A DNA stretch of 64,000 nucleotides, from positions 1,674,001 to 1,738,000 of the forward strand of contig CAUWAG010000008.1 in NCBI GenBank assembly GCA_963556695.1, read 5' to 3'. Below the pieces are notes generated by a model. That model was given only the letters and a program-made list of their open reading frames with translations. It was not told the DNA's origin and made no database searches. Within the stretch, counting starts at the first letter, position 1. Each line of letters opens with the position of its first letter. Position numbers and translations under genes: made by a program. The DNA is from Anthostomella pinea (lineage: Eukaryota > Ascomycota > Sordariomycetes > Xylariales > Xylariaceae). Below are positions 47,277 to 57,652 of this stretch, piece after piece.

Positions 47277-50171
47277 TCAATGCCAGCCTTGGGTATTGCC
47301 ACCCATGAATCCTTCTTCGAGCGTTCGTTCTTCCAGGTTTCGAATGAAGTCCCGATTATTGCCTCTGGCGGCACCACCCCTCTGCGCTCGGCTGTCTCTT
47401 CGACCAGCAACTCTGCTACCAGCTCCAGGATCTTGCAGACCCATACCATCGGCGGGTGGGGGGTAGTATGCTGGACTAGGTTGCAGTCGGATGGGTTGGC
47501 TCGGATCGAGGTGGCTAGCAACTCTCTGAATCGCCGCAGGGATACCACTCTGCTGCTGGTCCATCGTCGACGAACGTTGACGACCAGCTCGAACCGTCGC
47601 TTGTTGATACAGATTTTGTTGAGGAATACCAGCATAGTTCGCCGGAGGCATCTGTGCTGGCGCTTGATTCATGACCATCGGGCCATAAGGAGACTGTTGC
47701 GTCGCGTATGGGGGCGGGGCGTTAGTATGGCTTCCGCCTTGAGTGTACATGGCATTGTTGGAATACATTGGAGCCTGCGCATGAGGTGAAGCAGGATACT
47801 GACTACCCTGCATCCCGTAGGCTCCTTGAACAGCCGCTTGCGCTTGAGCTTGTGCTGCTTGCGCCCTTTGCTTGCTCAGTTCGGCGGCTTGTTGCTGCTG
47901 CTGAGTGCCGGGTGCTGGAGATCGGTTGAGCGAGCTAGCCTTCAGGTTCATTGGCGGTACGAAAGGTCCGGTATACTTCTGCTGGGTGATGAAAGGATGA
48001 AGCTTCGCCTGTTGAGGCGACCATCTTTCCAGGGGACTTATCGTGAGCAAGCCCCGGACGAAGTCGATGAAGGCAACTCGGTTATTCATTTCTAGGAGAG
48101 TGGTTAGTCGCCATCTGTCGTGTCATGAATGCGGTATTTACCTCGATCAATTTCACTCTGCTTCATGTTCTTCCGCGGCATCGGGTACGTTTTGATGATC
48201 TCCGGCAGCGTAGCAGCCTGAAAATACTTCTTGCTGGGTTGTTCCTTCGTTCCACGCTCTCGAGAGTACTGCTCCATACTCTTGAGATGATACGTTTTGC
48301 GACCAAACTCATCCTGCCTCTTCTCGAAGAAGTCTCCTGCTTGCTTGCCGACTTCGATCATCCAGTTTGGTGGGTTGCCAAGCATCTCGACGATTCGCGA
48401 TACCTGGTTGTATTCCGAGGAGCCTGGGAAGAGTGGCAAACCGAGGAAGAGCTCGACTACTATACAGCCAAGCGACCACATGTCGATTGCGGACGAATAG
48501 GGGAGACCCAACAATACTTCCGGTGATCGGTAGAAGCGCGACTGGATGTAAGTGTACACTGTTTGCCGCTCGTCACAAGCTGAACCAAAATCGATAATCT
48601 TGATGATCGGGCTCTCGAGGTTCTTGAGTAGGATATTCTCCGGTTTCAAGTCGCAGTGTATCAGCCGCGCCTTGTTGAGGAGGGCCAGACCGTTCAGCAG
48701 CTGTTGCGCGAAGACCCGCACGAGCGTCGTACTCAGACCACGGAACTGATTCTGCTTGATCAGTTCGTAAAGGTTGACGCTCAGTAGTTCGAATACCAAG
48801 CAAAGATGCTGTCGATGAATAAAGGTGTCTTTCAGCCGGAGTAAGTGGTGGTCATCATTCTTGTCAAGCTTGGTGTTCAACTGCGCAGTCGTTAGCTTTT
48901 GCACCTAGACTTTACAGCAAGGCACAAGCATACCAAATCTAACACAGACACCTCCATCATGCTCTGGTTGAAGTACGCAGTTCGGTTCTTGATGACCTTG
49001 ACAGCCACGACCTCTTGGGTCTTCAAGTTCTGGCACTTGACGACCTGTCCGAAGGTACCTTGGCCAAGCACATCGAGGATGAGGTATCGGTTCCTGAACA
49101 GATGGTTAGGAACTCTTGATTGACCAAGAGGGATCCGAGACGTACTTGTGGCCGGCTTCCTCAGAGCCCAGAATGTCGTTGACATATAGGATGTAGTCAC
49201 TGTCCTCATTATCGTACCCATCGTTCTTCGATCCCTTGCTTGGTTTGGTCAAGACTCGGCGGGGATTTCGAGAAGATTCGTATTTGAAGTTCGGGTTGCA
49301 AATGCGATAAGTTGCGGGTAGGTGAACGGTGAGAGCTTGCAGGGGCTATAATAGTTTAGCTGGGCTTTCGACACAACATCGCAGAGAGCTGTCCTACGCT
49401 TATAAATCCTCCCTCGGGGTTGGCTCGTCGGAACGGCGGCTGGGTATTGACCTTTGGCCGGAGATCGGTCGCGGTGCCAACCTTCTTGAACTGGGGTACA
49501 GGTCTCTTCTCCATAGGCATGTTCATGGTAGGTTGGAGCGCCCTTCTAGGCGACTTCGGGTCGTTAGTGAAAGTGCCGTCCAGAGTAGCGACGGCCGAGG
49601 ACGGGTAGTTGTCCGAAGCGTTCGCATAGGGCGCCATGGGAGGAAGCTGGGATCCCTGTCGGCCGTAGTAGGAAGGGCTTGTGGGCGGGTAATCGGCTCG
49701 AGTTGGCGACTGGCGCTGGCTATGCGGCGTCGAGAAATGGCCCTGAGCTCCGGACGATTTGGAACCGTACGGCGATGTAGGTGAGAGCACCTCCATGGGC
49801 GAGTACCGCTGAGCAGCAGCCGATGGCTCGGAAGGCGAGTGCAGATTTGACGATCGACCACCGGAGAGGTGAGACTGGTGATGAGGCCGCATTGGGTACT
49901 TCATCGCACCGTAAGGGTCGTGGGCGTCCTGCATGGGGACGTCGCCATTCCCGTCGCGAAGCTGCGGGGTGGTAATGGGTGAGGTCGCACTAGGTTGGGC
50001 GGAATGCAAGCTCATGGCTCCCTGGTATTGATCGTTTCTGAAGCCGACGGGCGGCTGGACTTGTCCTTGACCACCTTGTTGAGCGTATTCCCGTCCGGGG
50101 GTCATTTGGTTCTTGCCATTATATCGTCTCGAAGCGCCAGCGGCGTCCGGATAGCCCTGCCATTGATCCAT
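47277..50171 (-). CDS. YAK1: Yak1-type dual-specificity (DYRK family) kinase
   Basis: Five exons (50171-49398, 49345-49146, 49093-48934, 48880-48142, 48091-47277) give 895 residues. Residues 1-320 are Gln/Ser/Pro-rich. The kinase starts near 326: NRYLILDVLGQGTFGQVVK, AVKVIKN, then catalytic HCDLKPENILL near 453, DFGSACDE and the DYRK activation-loop Y-x-Y in YTYIQSRFYRSPEV, whose second tyrosine is autophosphorylated in this family. A Gln/Ala-rich, low-complexity tail of about 230 residues follows. Yak1 opposes PKA/TOR signalling, moves to the nucleus in poor nutrients and affects stress response and conidiation. The 5' region is long and the Yak1 gene is separated from the Pub1-like gene by about 3 kb. 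Confidence 0.95.
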
Positions 50172-53100
50172 GGCGGTCGGGCGGGTGTTCAGAACTCAGC
50201 AAGCAGACGACGACGGGCAGCCCAGGTTTCGCGGCAGATGATGAGTCGGGAACTGTTCGGGTTGAAGGGGAGAACTCCGGGCGGAGTGGTGTCGACGGCT
50301 GTGATGCTAGTCACACGCGCATTAGTTGTCGGCGGAGCGAGCCTGGCTCACTCGATGTGGGCTGGGCTACGTGGACAGGTCGACACTGGACAGGTCGAGT
50401 GGTTGATTGTTGCACCAGACCGACAACCGAGCAGGGGAACAAAAAGAGCACCTCCGCCGGGGGAGTTCGCAGACAAGGGTTCGGGCACAGCTGGCCCCAA
50501 ATGCGATATAGGTAGGCAAAATGGCGGGTTTAGGTACTCATGATTGAAGAATGGTCGCGGACCGTAGGGACACAGCAGACAGCAGAATCCGCTTCACAAA
50601 GTCGCTTCGTTGAGGAGGTGAGTCGTGGTACTGCTTGTGGATGCGTGGGTGTGGTGTCGTATCTCTGGAGAAGTGAGGTTGCTGGAAAGATACGTCAGGG
50701 CTTGCGCGAGAATGTGGGAGAGGGAAAGGCGAGAGACTGAGGAGGGACAGGGACCCCCAGGTGGACGTGGACGTGTTGGGCCGGACGACTAGGTACATCC
50801 GGGCCCTGGAGATGGCGAGGCAATTGGGCTTTCAGGTAGTAGGTACCTCCCGCTCCTAGGCAGCCGAGGGCCTGTGGCTGCGACCTTTGGTGGGGCTTGG
50901 GCACCTGGGCACCTGGGCACACCTGGACATGGGCAGTGCCGGCAGCCGTCTCCATTTCCAGACAGACATGAGGTGAGTTGAGCATTGAATCCCAAGAGAT
51001 AAAGTTTCAGGTCGGTCAAGCCAACCGGCAATGTAATGGTATCAATCTTTTTTCACAGATCGTTGTTTTTGATTCACCGAGGCCATTCTCCAGCAGCTTC
51101 CAAGTCTATGTACCAGGTGAAGCTGTCCTGTGGGCAGGTAGAACTGAGAACATGAAGCTTTGAAATTCGTAGGGAAGGTACGCGATTTGCCTATCACCAC
51201 GCAGTACGTGACAACATGTGCATTCCTTGGGTGAGATTGCGGATAAGGCCAACCAACACTTGCTGTCATCACATTGGATTAGAGAGGATATTTACCCAGT
51301 ACGGGTTCCGCAAACAGCCAGCTCCGGCATCCTCGGTTCCAGTATACCACGGCCTTCTCATCCTTCGTTCCCGCCGATACTAATAACCTTCCATATGAAT
51401 ACTTGCCGCAATACATATAACACACTTGCATTCCTCTCTCCCCCTTATCATTCACGCATATAAGAGAACCCGCAGTTGTGAACATCCTTTTCGCTCTACT
51501 CCAGGGCCAGGAAAAATCCGTCGTCCAAGTCCAAAACGAGGGATCTGGCGAAGTATGCGGCTATGTTTCCTCACATCACATGCACCTCATACGGACTGTA
51601 CTGTGACCAACTAACTGCCTTACGTACCCAATTCATAAATTGCTGTCGAATGACTAGTTCCGTAGGATGGGCATAGGAGTTTTCTCATCTCATCCCATCC
51701 CATCTCGTGTCGTATGAGCGAGCTGCAGCTAGGGTCCAGATCCTCTCCCACCCTTCTTGCACTCGCAAAAAAAGACAGATGTGGCGCCATCTAACAAAAG
51801 CCACAAGAACCTTGTTATCATACTGCGTGTGCATAGGTAAGGTAGTAGGAGGATGTACATAACTGGAGCTTGTGCGATCAAACATCCTTCAGCAGATCAG
51901 CTGCTCTCAACTCGCACTCCCAGCACAACGTCACCAGATCAGTCACGTATCTATCTCCCTCCCTCCTGACACAACCGCGCTCAGTGTATTCAAAATACGG
52001 CAATCACTACGTGGAATAGCTCACAGAAATGATGAGGGGATACCTTATCCTTCTCATCTCCCAAGAACCGTGACTAGGTACCTTATTAGGTACCTAAGCC
52101 ACCTCTCGAGGCAGAGGCGGCGTAACCTTTAAGAGAGGACGGGATTGTTGGGCTCGACTGCAAACCACACAAGCCTGCCTAACATCACGCTAGAGCCGAG
52201 CTGGGGGAGTATACCTGTACTAGCGTCTCGTCACATTTTTATACTGCAGTAGTACCTGGTCTCGTCAGGACTGGAGCAGACATCGCGTCGCGTCGCATCG
52301 CATCATGTGAGGGGCTGGTTGGTTCACTTGAGCAAAACATCTGCAGGGCCATCATCTTGCCATGGCTCGTGTATGTCACTTCGCAGGCAAGGCTTTTGTG
52401 TTTCTTTTTCATAGGTTAGGTAGGTGAGGTACTCTTGATGAAGGTAGAAATGGCTGTCTGATTTGTCCAATGAGCGCCGTGTGACTGGCCGCCCTCATCA
52501 ATTGTGTCCACAGCAAGCTACCTACACCACCTATCCATACTTCTCCAATAGGAGTCAAGTTTCCAACGTCCGAATATGTCTGCTCGTCACAGGCTTCGAT
52601 TCCATGTTCTAATGTCCAAAAGTCTGGCTTGTTCCTTGTGGGCCAGTTGAGGGAGTTTCTGCTCTCACGAACTGAGTCAGCGTCGAGGGTTTGATTGAAC
52701 CGTAACTTCGTTAAGTCCAACGCGAAGCATCGCCGTTGGTTCGTCCAATGCTTAAGAGGTATCGAAAAAGCAGTGTCAAAAGAAATGCCAGAAACTTTTC
52801 GAAGTAGAATCAAAACAGGGCTTGAGATTTGGAAACATCCAAGTTTGACATCACAACCACAAAACTACGACAACCAAGAAGGTAAAGAACGAAAGGTAAA
52901 GAAGATGGGATACACAGATCTAGCGCTACGACTGTGCGTGGTAAGGCCGTTTCGACCCGTCTGAGCAAAGAAAGAGATCTCGCCCATCATTGTCGCAAAT
53001 TTCCATCTCGATGTCCCTGTGCCGAATAAAAAGAAACGAGCTGATCCAAATCAGACGCTTGCAAGGAAGCTGGTCGTGATCCAGCCTTAGTAGCTTGGGT

Positions 53101-53235
53101 ACGCGCTTTGGAAATTCTGGTTGGGAATGGTTTGCTTCCCTTGCTGCTTGTGATTCTAGCCTTGGTAGCTCGGGTACCCGCTGTTGAACTTCTGGTTGGA
53201 GGGGGTTGCGTCCGTTGCTGCTGCTGATTCGGATT
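50172..53235. other. Intergenic, no gene seen
   Basis: Contains the upstream region of YAK1 and the 3' region of the Pub1-like gene with its 77-bp repeats. No coding pattern recognised; GGTACCT/AGGTACC motifs recur near 50.84 and 52.08 kb. Confidence 0.5.
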
Positions 53236-53303
53236 CTAGCCTTGGTAGCTTGGGTATGCGCTGTTGAAATTCTGGTTGGGAGGGGGCTGCGTCCATTGCT
53301 GCT
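53074..53303 (-). repeat. Three 77-bp tandem repeats spanning the Pub1-like C-terminus and 3' end
   Basis: Units at 53227-53303, 53150-53226 and 53074-53149 share the order CAGCAGCAA, CCAACCAGAA, AGCTACCAAGGCT. The first unit codes the end of the protein and carries its stop codon; the other two lie beyond it. The period is not a multiple of three, so downstream copies are not in frame. The third copy is the most diverged. Confidence 0.85.
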
Positions 53304-54968
53304 GGTTAGAAGGCGGCCCTTGACCACGCACATAACCACCAGCGCTGGGCGGCCCGGGATATCCCATTGGCTGAGCTGCGTATGCCGCGGGCGACTGTGC
53401 CGGGGGTGCGCCATAGCCCGGTTGCTGGCCTCCGTACTGACCTGCGGAATTTTAGTTCTACATCCAAGTCGAGATTCTTGAGTATTTTGTGCCAACATAC
53501 CTCCATACTGGGGAAAGAAAGTAGACGGCGTGCCTGGGTACGCAGACGGCGGCTGAGCAGTCTGAGGGCTGAATGCCTGCTGAGCCGGATCGAAACCAGC
53601 CGACTGGGGATTGCTGGGGGTTTTGTCCTTGCCCCACTGCAAAGTTGTTAATACACTTGTCTCCGAGTTCGTCCAGTGTTGCAACTTACACTGCACTTGA
53701 GGGGCCTGCCATTAACATTGTACCCGTTCAGTTGGCAGATGGACATGGCTGCATTCTCATGCGAGTCCATCTTGATGAAGGCAAATCCGCGGTCAGCCTG
53801 GAACCGAGACTCCACGACAAAGCCAAAGTTCTGGAAAAGAGGCACGAGGTCGTTCTGGGTCGTGTACGGGGTCAGGTTCCCAACGTAGCAAGTGGTCTGC
53901 CAAGCCGGAGTCTGGTTGACTATCATGTCGTAGCTCTGGATTCCGTGGGTGGGGAAGTGGTGATGGCCGTACGGTGTCGTCGGTGTCATGCCAACAGCCT
54001 GCATCGCCTGCTGCTGAGCCATAGAAGGTTGGCCCTTCTGGTTGGCCCAGTTGCACCGAATGGCTCGGGACCCAAGCCACTCCCCATCCATTGAGCTCAG
54101 AGCCTTCTCAGCGTCAGCGCGGTCCCGGAAAGCCACGAATCCATATCCGCGAGATCGACCTGTCTTCATGTCCCACATGACACGAGCCTCTGATATGGTA
54201 CCAAAGGCGGAGAACGCCTGCAACAGCACCTCATCGTTGACCTCGTTGGACAGATCACCAACGAAGATGTGGAAGTGACCAGAGGTGTCCTCCTTGTTCG
54301 TAGTGTTGGATTGATACGCCCAGTTCACTCGAATTTCCTAAAACAAGTATTAGTGTTGTCGCTGTAGGGCACTCGAGATGACTCACTGCCTGATGGACTC
54401 GTCGTCCGTTCAATGTCTGCATGGCGCGTTCAGCCGCGCCTGGGTCGTCGTATTCGACGAAGCCATAGTTGTAACCCTTTGCCTTTCACAAGGTCAGTGG
54501 ACTGTCAAACTTGCAACGCCCGTGTGCGCCATACAGGGTAAACCAGTAGGCTGCAGTTGCAGACGAATATGGGTATGTTTCAGAGGAGGGGTCACTTACG
54601 TTCTTGTCCGGGATGATCTTCACATTCTGGACGTGACCAGTCGTCTCAAAGATCTGGCGCAAGACATCTTCCGTCACACGGGGATCAAGACCACCAACAT
54701 ACAGCGCTCGCTTGTTAGGCTCGGGCGCGGCACGACGTGGAAATGCTCCTCCGCCAGGAGACATGACGCCATTCTTGTCGATGGCAGACATGGGAGACGT
54801 AATGGCAGTCGGGATGGGGTTCGTGTTCGGGGGGATGTGAAGCGGCGGGGGAGGCATATGCGCCGCGTTGCCCTGACCATTCTGGTTGTTCTCGAAACCA
54901 GGCGCTCCGGCGTTGGGCTGCGGGGGAGGGGGCAGCTGGGCGCCAGCAGGAGGTCCTGAATCGGCCAT
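53236..54968 (-). CDS. PUB1: Pub1/TIA-1-like RNA-binding protein with three RRMs
   Basis: Five exons (54968-54600, 54482-54387, 54337-53690, 53636-53501, 53441-53236) give 484 residues. RRM1 (about 88-160) has ALYVGGL and, across a splice, GYNYGFVEY; RRM2 (about 176-255) has HIFVGDL and GYGFVAF; RRM3 (about 303-372) has CYVGNL and RGFAFIKM. That order and the Gln/Pro/Tyr-rich C-terminus (QYGGQQPGYGAPP) are typical of Pub1 and TIA-1, poly(U)/AU-rich mRNA binders that go to stress granules. The start MADSGPPAG is the first with family-like sequence; the N-terminus is Pro-rich. The stop lies in a repeat unit, see 53074-53303. Confidence 0.94.
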
Positions 54969-56040
54969 GGCGAATGATCGGTTGATGAATGGAGTTTGCG
55001 TAAGTGAATACAAGGTCGCGTGGCGACTGAAGATTTACGCGAGGCGAGACTATCGGCGCAGTGCAACAACGACTGTTCACTGAAGAGGTTGAGATCTGGA
55101 GGGAGAAAGCGGTGACCGTATCGTATCGTGTTTATCGAGGTTCTCCGAAATGTGAAAGTCGTAGCGTCGTTGGGTCGAGAGAGACAATGAGGTAGGGTAT
55201 CGTAGATTTGACCCTTGTTCCAAATACAAGAGTAAGTAAAGGGCGACTGAAGAACCGTGCTGCTCGGCGTCGCAAACGCGTGACGGGCGAACCTGATGGT
55301 ATTGCACAAGAGCAAGAGAATATGCGCAACGATGACAAGAGACGCAAGCCAGAAGAGACGGTGTTCTCGAGCGCAAACGAAGCGAGAACCACGGCGAAGA
55401 TGACGAGACCTTATGAGAGACGGAGAGGCGAAGCTCTTCTGTAACGAGAACACTGAGGTTGCGCGGCAAGCTGGAGATCCCAGAGACTGACTGGCAATTG
55501 GTGGGTCAAAGGGAAGTCGAGGCCAGATCGAGCCGAACCAACGTGGAGACGAGGAACTGGGAAAAAGCGAAGCAGACGAAAGGACCACGACAACGATGCT
55601 GAGGATGACGAGACAGACGAAGATGAGAGGGTGGAAGAAAGGAAACTGCCTTGAAGGAGGAGTCCCCCGGGTTTCAACACACACAGCACCGACGAACGAT
55701 ACGTAGAGATGATGCTCGCACACGATCTGCTGATGGAGGGAGGGAAAGGAAAGCAAACAAACTGGGGGTCCAGCAAGATGCGGCGTGGGATTGGGCTTTT
55801 TCTGTCAATAGATTCTAAGGCATACTGGGGCAGTAGGGGCAGTCCCTAGAAATGAATGGAGAAAGGGCCCTGCAAAATGTGGCCCGTCCGGACATCAAGA
55901 CGCTATTCACGCCGCCGGGTGTCCCTATAGAACGACCAGTCGTGGGCCAATCAGAAGAAGCTTGTCGCAATCACTACTAGCACAAAATCGAGGCTTCGCC
56001 GCGGCTTTACGCAAGCTACAAGGCGACTTACCTAAGAGAT
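54969..56040. other. Upstream region of the Pub1-like gene
   Basis: Minus-strand leader and promoter of the gene starting at 54968. Long frames on both strands here are low-complexity and have no motifs. Right of about 56040 the A+T-rich repeat island begins. Confidence 0.55.
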
Positions 56041-56140
56041 GAAAGTAAAGTTCTTTACAGACTACGGTTAAAACTTTATTTAATTAAAGACTATATAAGC
56101 GTATAAATTGAAATAATAAATAATTCGTTTTAAATAAAAG

Positions 56141-56343
56141 TGTGAGATTCTAGAAGGGTCACAAGCCTTGTGGGTGTGAGCGGTCACTGCAAATGTTGTT
56201 GTCATTCTCAAGTATGCTCAGCAGGGCTAATCTACAGCTAAATACTATACTGCACCAAGCCAGGGTGGATCCACTGTTCCCTTGACAGCCTCATAGTGGG
56301 TACTGCACCTAAAGGCACTATATCTGGGATCTAACATCTGACA
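56141..56343. mobile_element. Solo LTR B with 5-bp target duplication AAAAG
   Basis: The 203-bp segment starts TGTGAGATTC and ends ATCTGACA, i.e. TG...CA ends forming an imperfect inverted pair. AAAAG lies on both sides (56136-56140 and 56344-56348). It is GC-normal inside A+T-rich DNA. No internal retrotransposon sequence is present, so it is a recombination remnant. It is not alike in sequence to the LTR at 58433. Confidence 0.85.
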
Positions 56344-56458
56344 AAAAGTTTTTAATTAAATGTTATATAAAGTAATTAAAAAGTATAAAAAGATCTAACT
56401 ATGAAAGAAATAAAACATATCATAAAAACCGAACGTACAATTTTTAAGTGCAATGCAA

Positions 56459-57213
56459 TGTGAAGAGCCGTCTAACCTATAAGGCTAAAGGGTTCTATAC
56501 GGTTTATGTTCTGAGGTAAGTCAACACAAAGGACGATAGAGACTTCTGTCAACTAAAAGACACTCAGATGCTGGGGCTTAGTCTGATCCAAGGGATCACT
56601 ATATAGTCGAGTCGTCAGGAGATTTCTCCCACCTTAGGGGTTAGCTAAGATGCTTAGATCGATCACTGAGATAGAGACTGTCTATCTATCTAGCTGGAAA
56701 TGTCTGTCCTTATATATCCAATCCCTCCCTCACTGATGAAGTAGGATCACCTTGTTCCAGAGTGATGCTCACTGGTTCACTCCCTGATCTAGTGATCCTC
56801 GCAGGCTCACTCCGATATCCAGTGATCCGTCACGTGACCTTTATTGTGTAATCCATAATACCCATTGTTCTTGTCACGACGCGTAAATAGGATGAGGACA
56901 TAAAAGTCCTGATTGCACTACCTACGTGTAAGAATCTCTTGGTGGGGAGGGAAAGAAGGATCTGACCCGCCAGCCAATTCTGGTGGGATTAATGATCCTT
57001 CTATCCGCCCCACTATTACCTAGCCTAGTACAGTTGTGGCCACACGTCTTGTGTGCCAGGTCATGTGATGCTGCGCACAGGCCACCCTGATGGGTTGACA
57101 GACTTCCAGAAGGTCAGACCGTCACAGTTTTGTTCCTGGCTTCTGATTCCATTGGTTCTTGGTGTACTCCCCTTAGCCCTCCAATAGGCCATGGTATTTG
57201 TTGGTTCGTAACA
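56459..57213. mobile_element. Possible LTR remnant, GC-normal block
   Basis: The block starts TGTGAAGAGCC and ends GGTTCGTAACA; its ends are inverted at 8 of 11 positions. On the minus strand, TGTTACGAACC is followed about 500 bp later by a TATATAAGG motif, as in an LTR promoter. I found no clean target duplication, so identity and limits remain uncertain. Confidence 0.45.
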
Positions 57214-57652
57214 ATAATGTTATTAAATATAATTTAATAAGATTAACTTAATATATGAATTACAAGTAATAAACTATTTAAAAGTTATATTTTAAAGCCA
57301 AAAACCGGTATAACTATAAGCATAGCGATAAAACGGTATAAGGTCAATGCGAAAAAAGAAGCTAGTTAAATCGAAAAAGTATTATATTTATACGTAGCTA
57401 GGTAGCTTATAATACACTATATACCGCAAAGAAAAGGTATACAATATAGAGTAAAGCTTTAATTAAAATTTTGGAATTATAAAGAAATAAGTGTTTTTTG
57501 AATGCTTTAAAGGTAAGTTAATAAAAACGTTATTAGTTTTATAAATAGCCTTTATTACAGGAATTTTATAAATAGTTTTTTTAATCAAGATAAATAATAT
57601 GTATTTTTAATTAAAATATATATTGTTATGAATTAAAATAATCGTTATATTT

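Noticed and set aside
54674..55756. 360-codon minus-strand frame upstream of and overlapping the Pub1-like gene
   Set aside because: Frame differs from the RRM gene, composition is Ser/Arg/Leu low-complexity from a CT-rich leader, and no motif is present.
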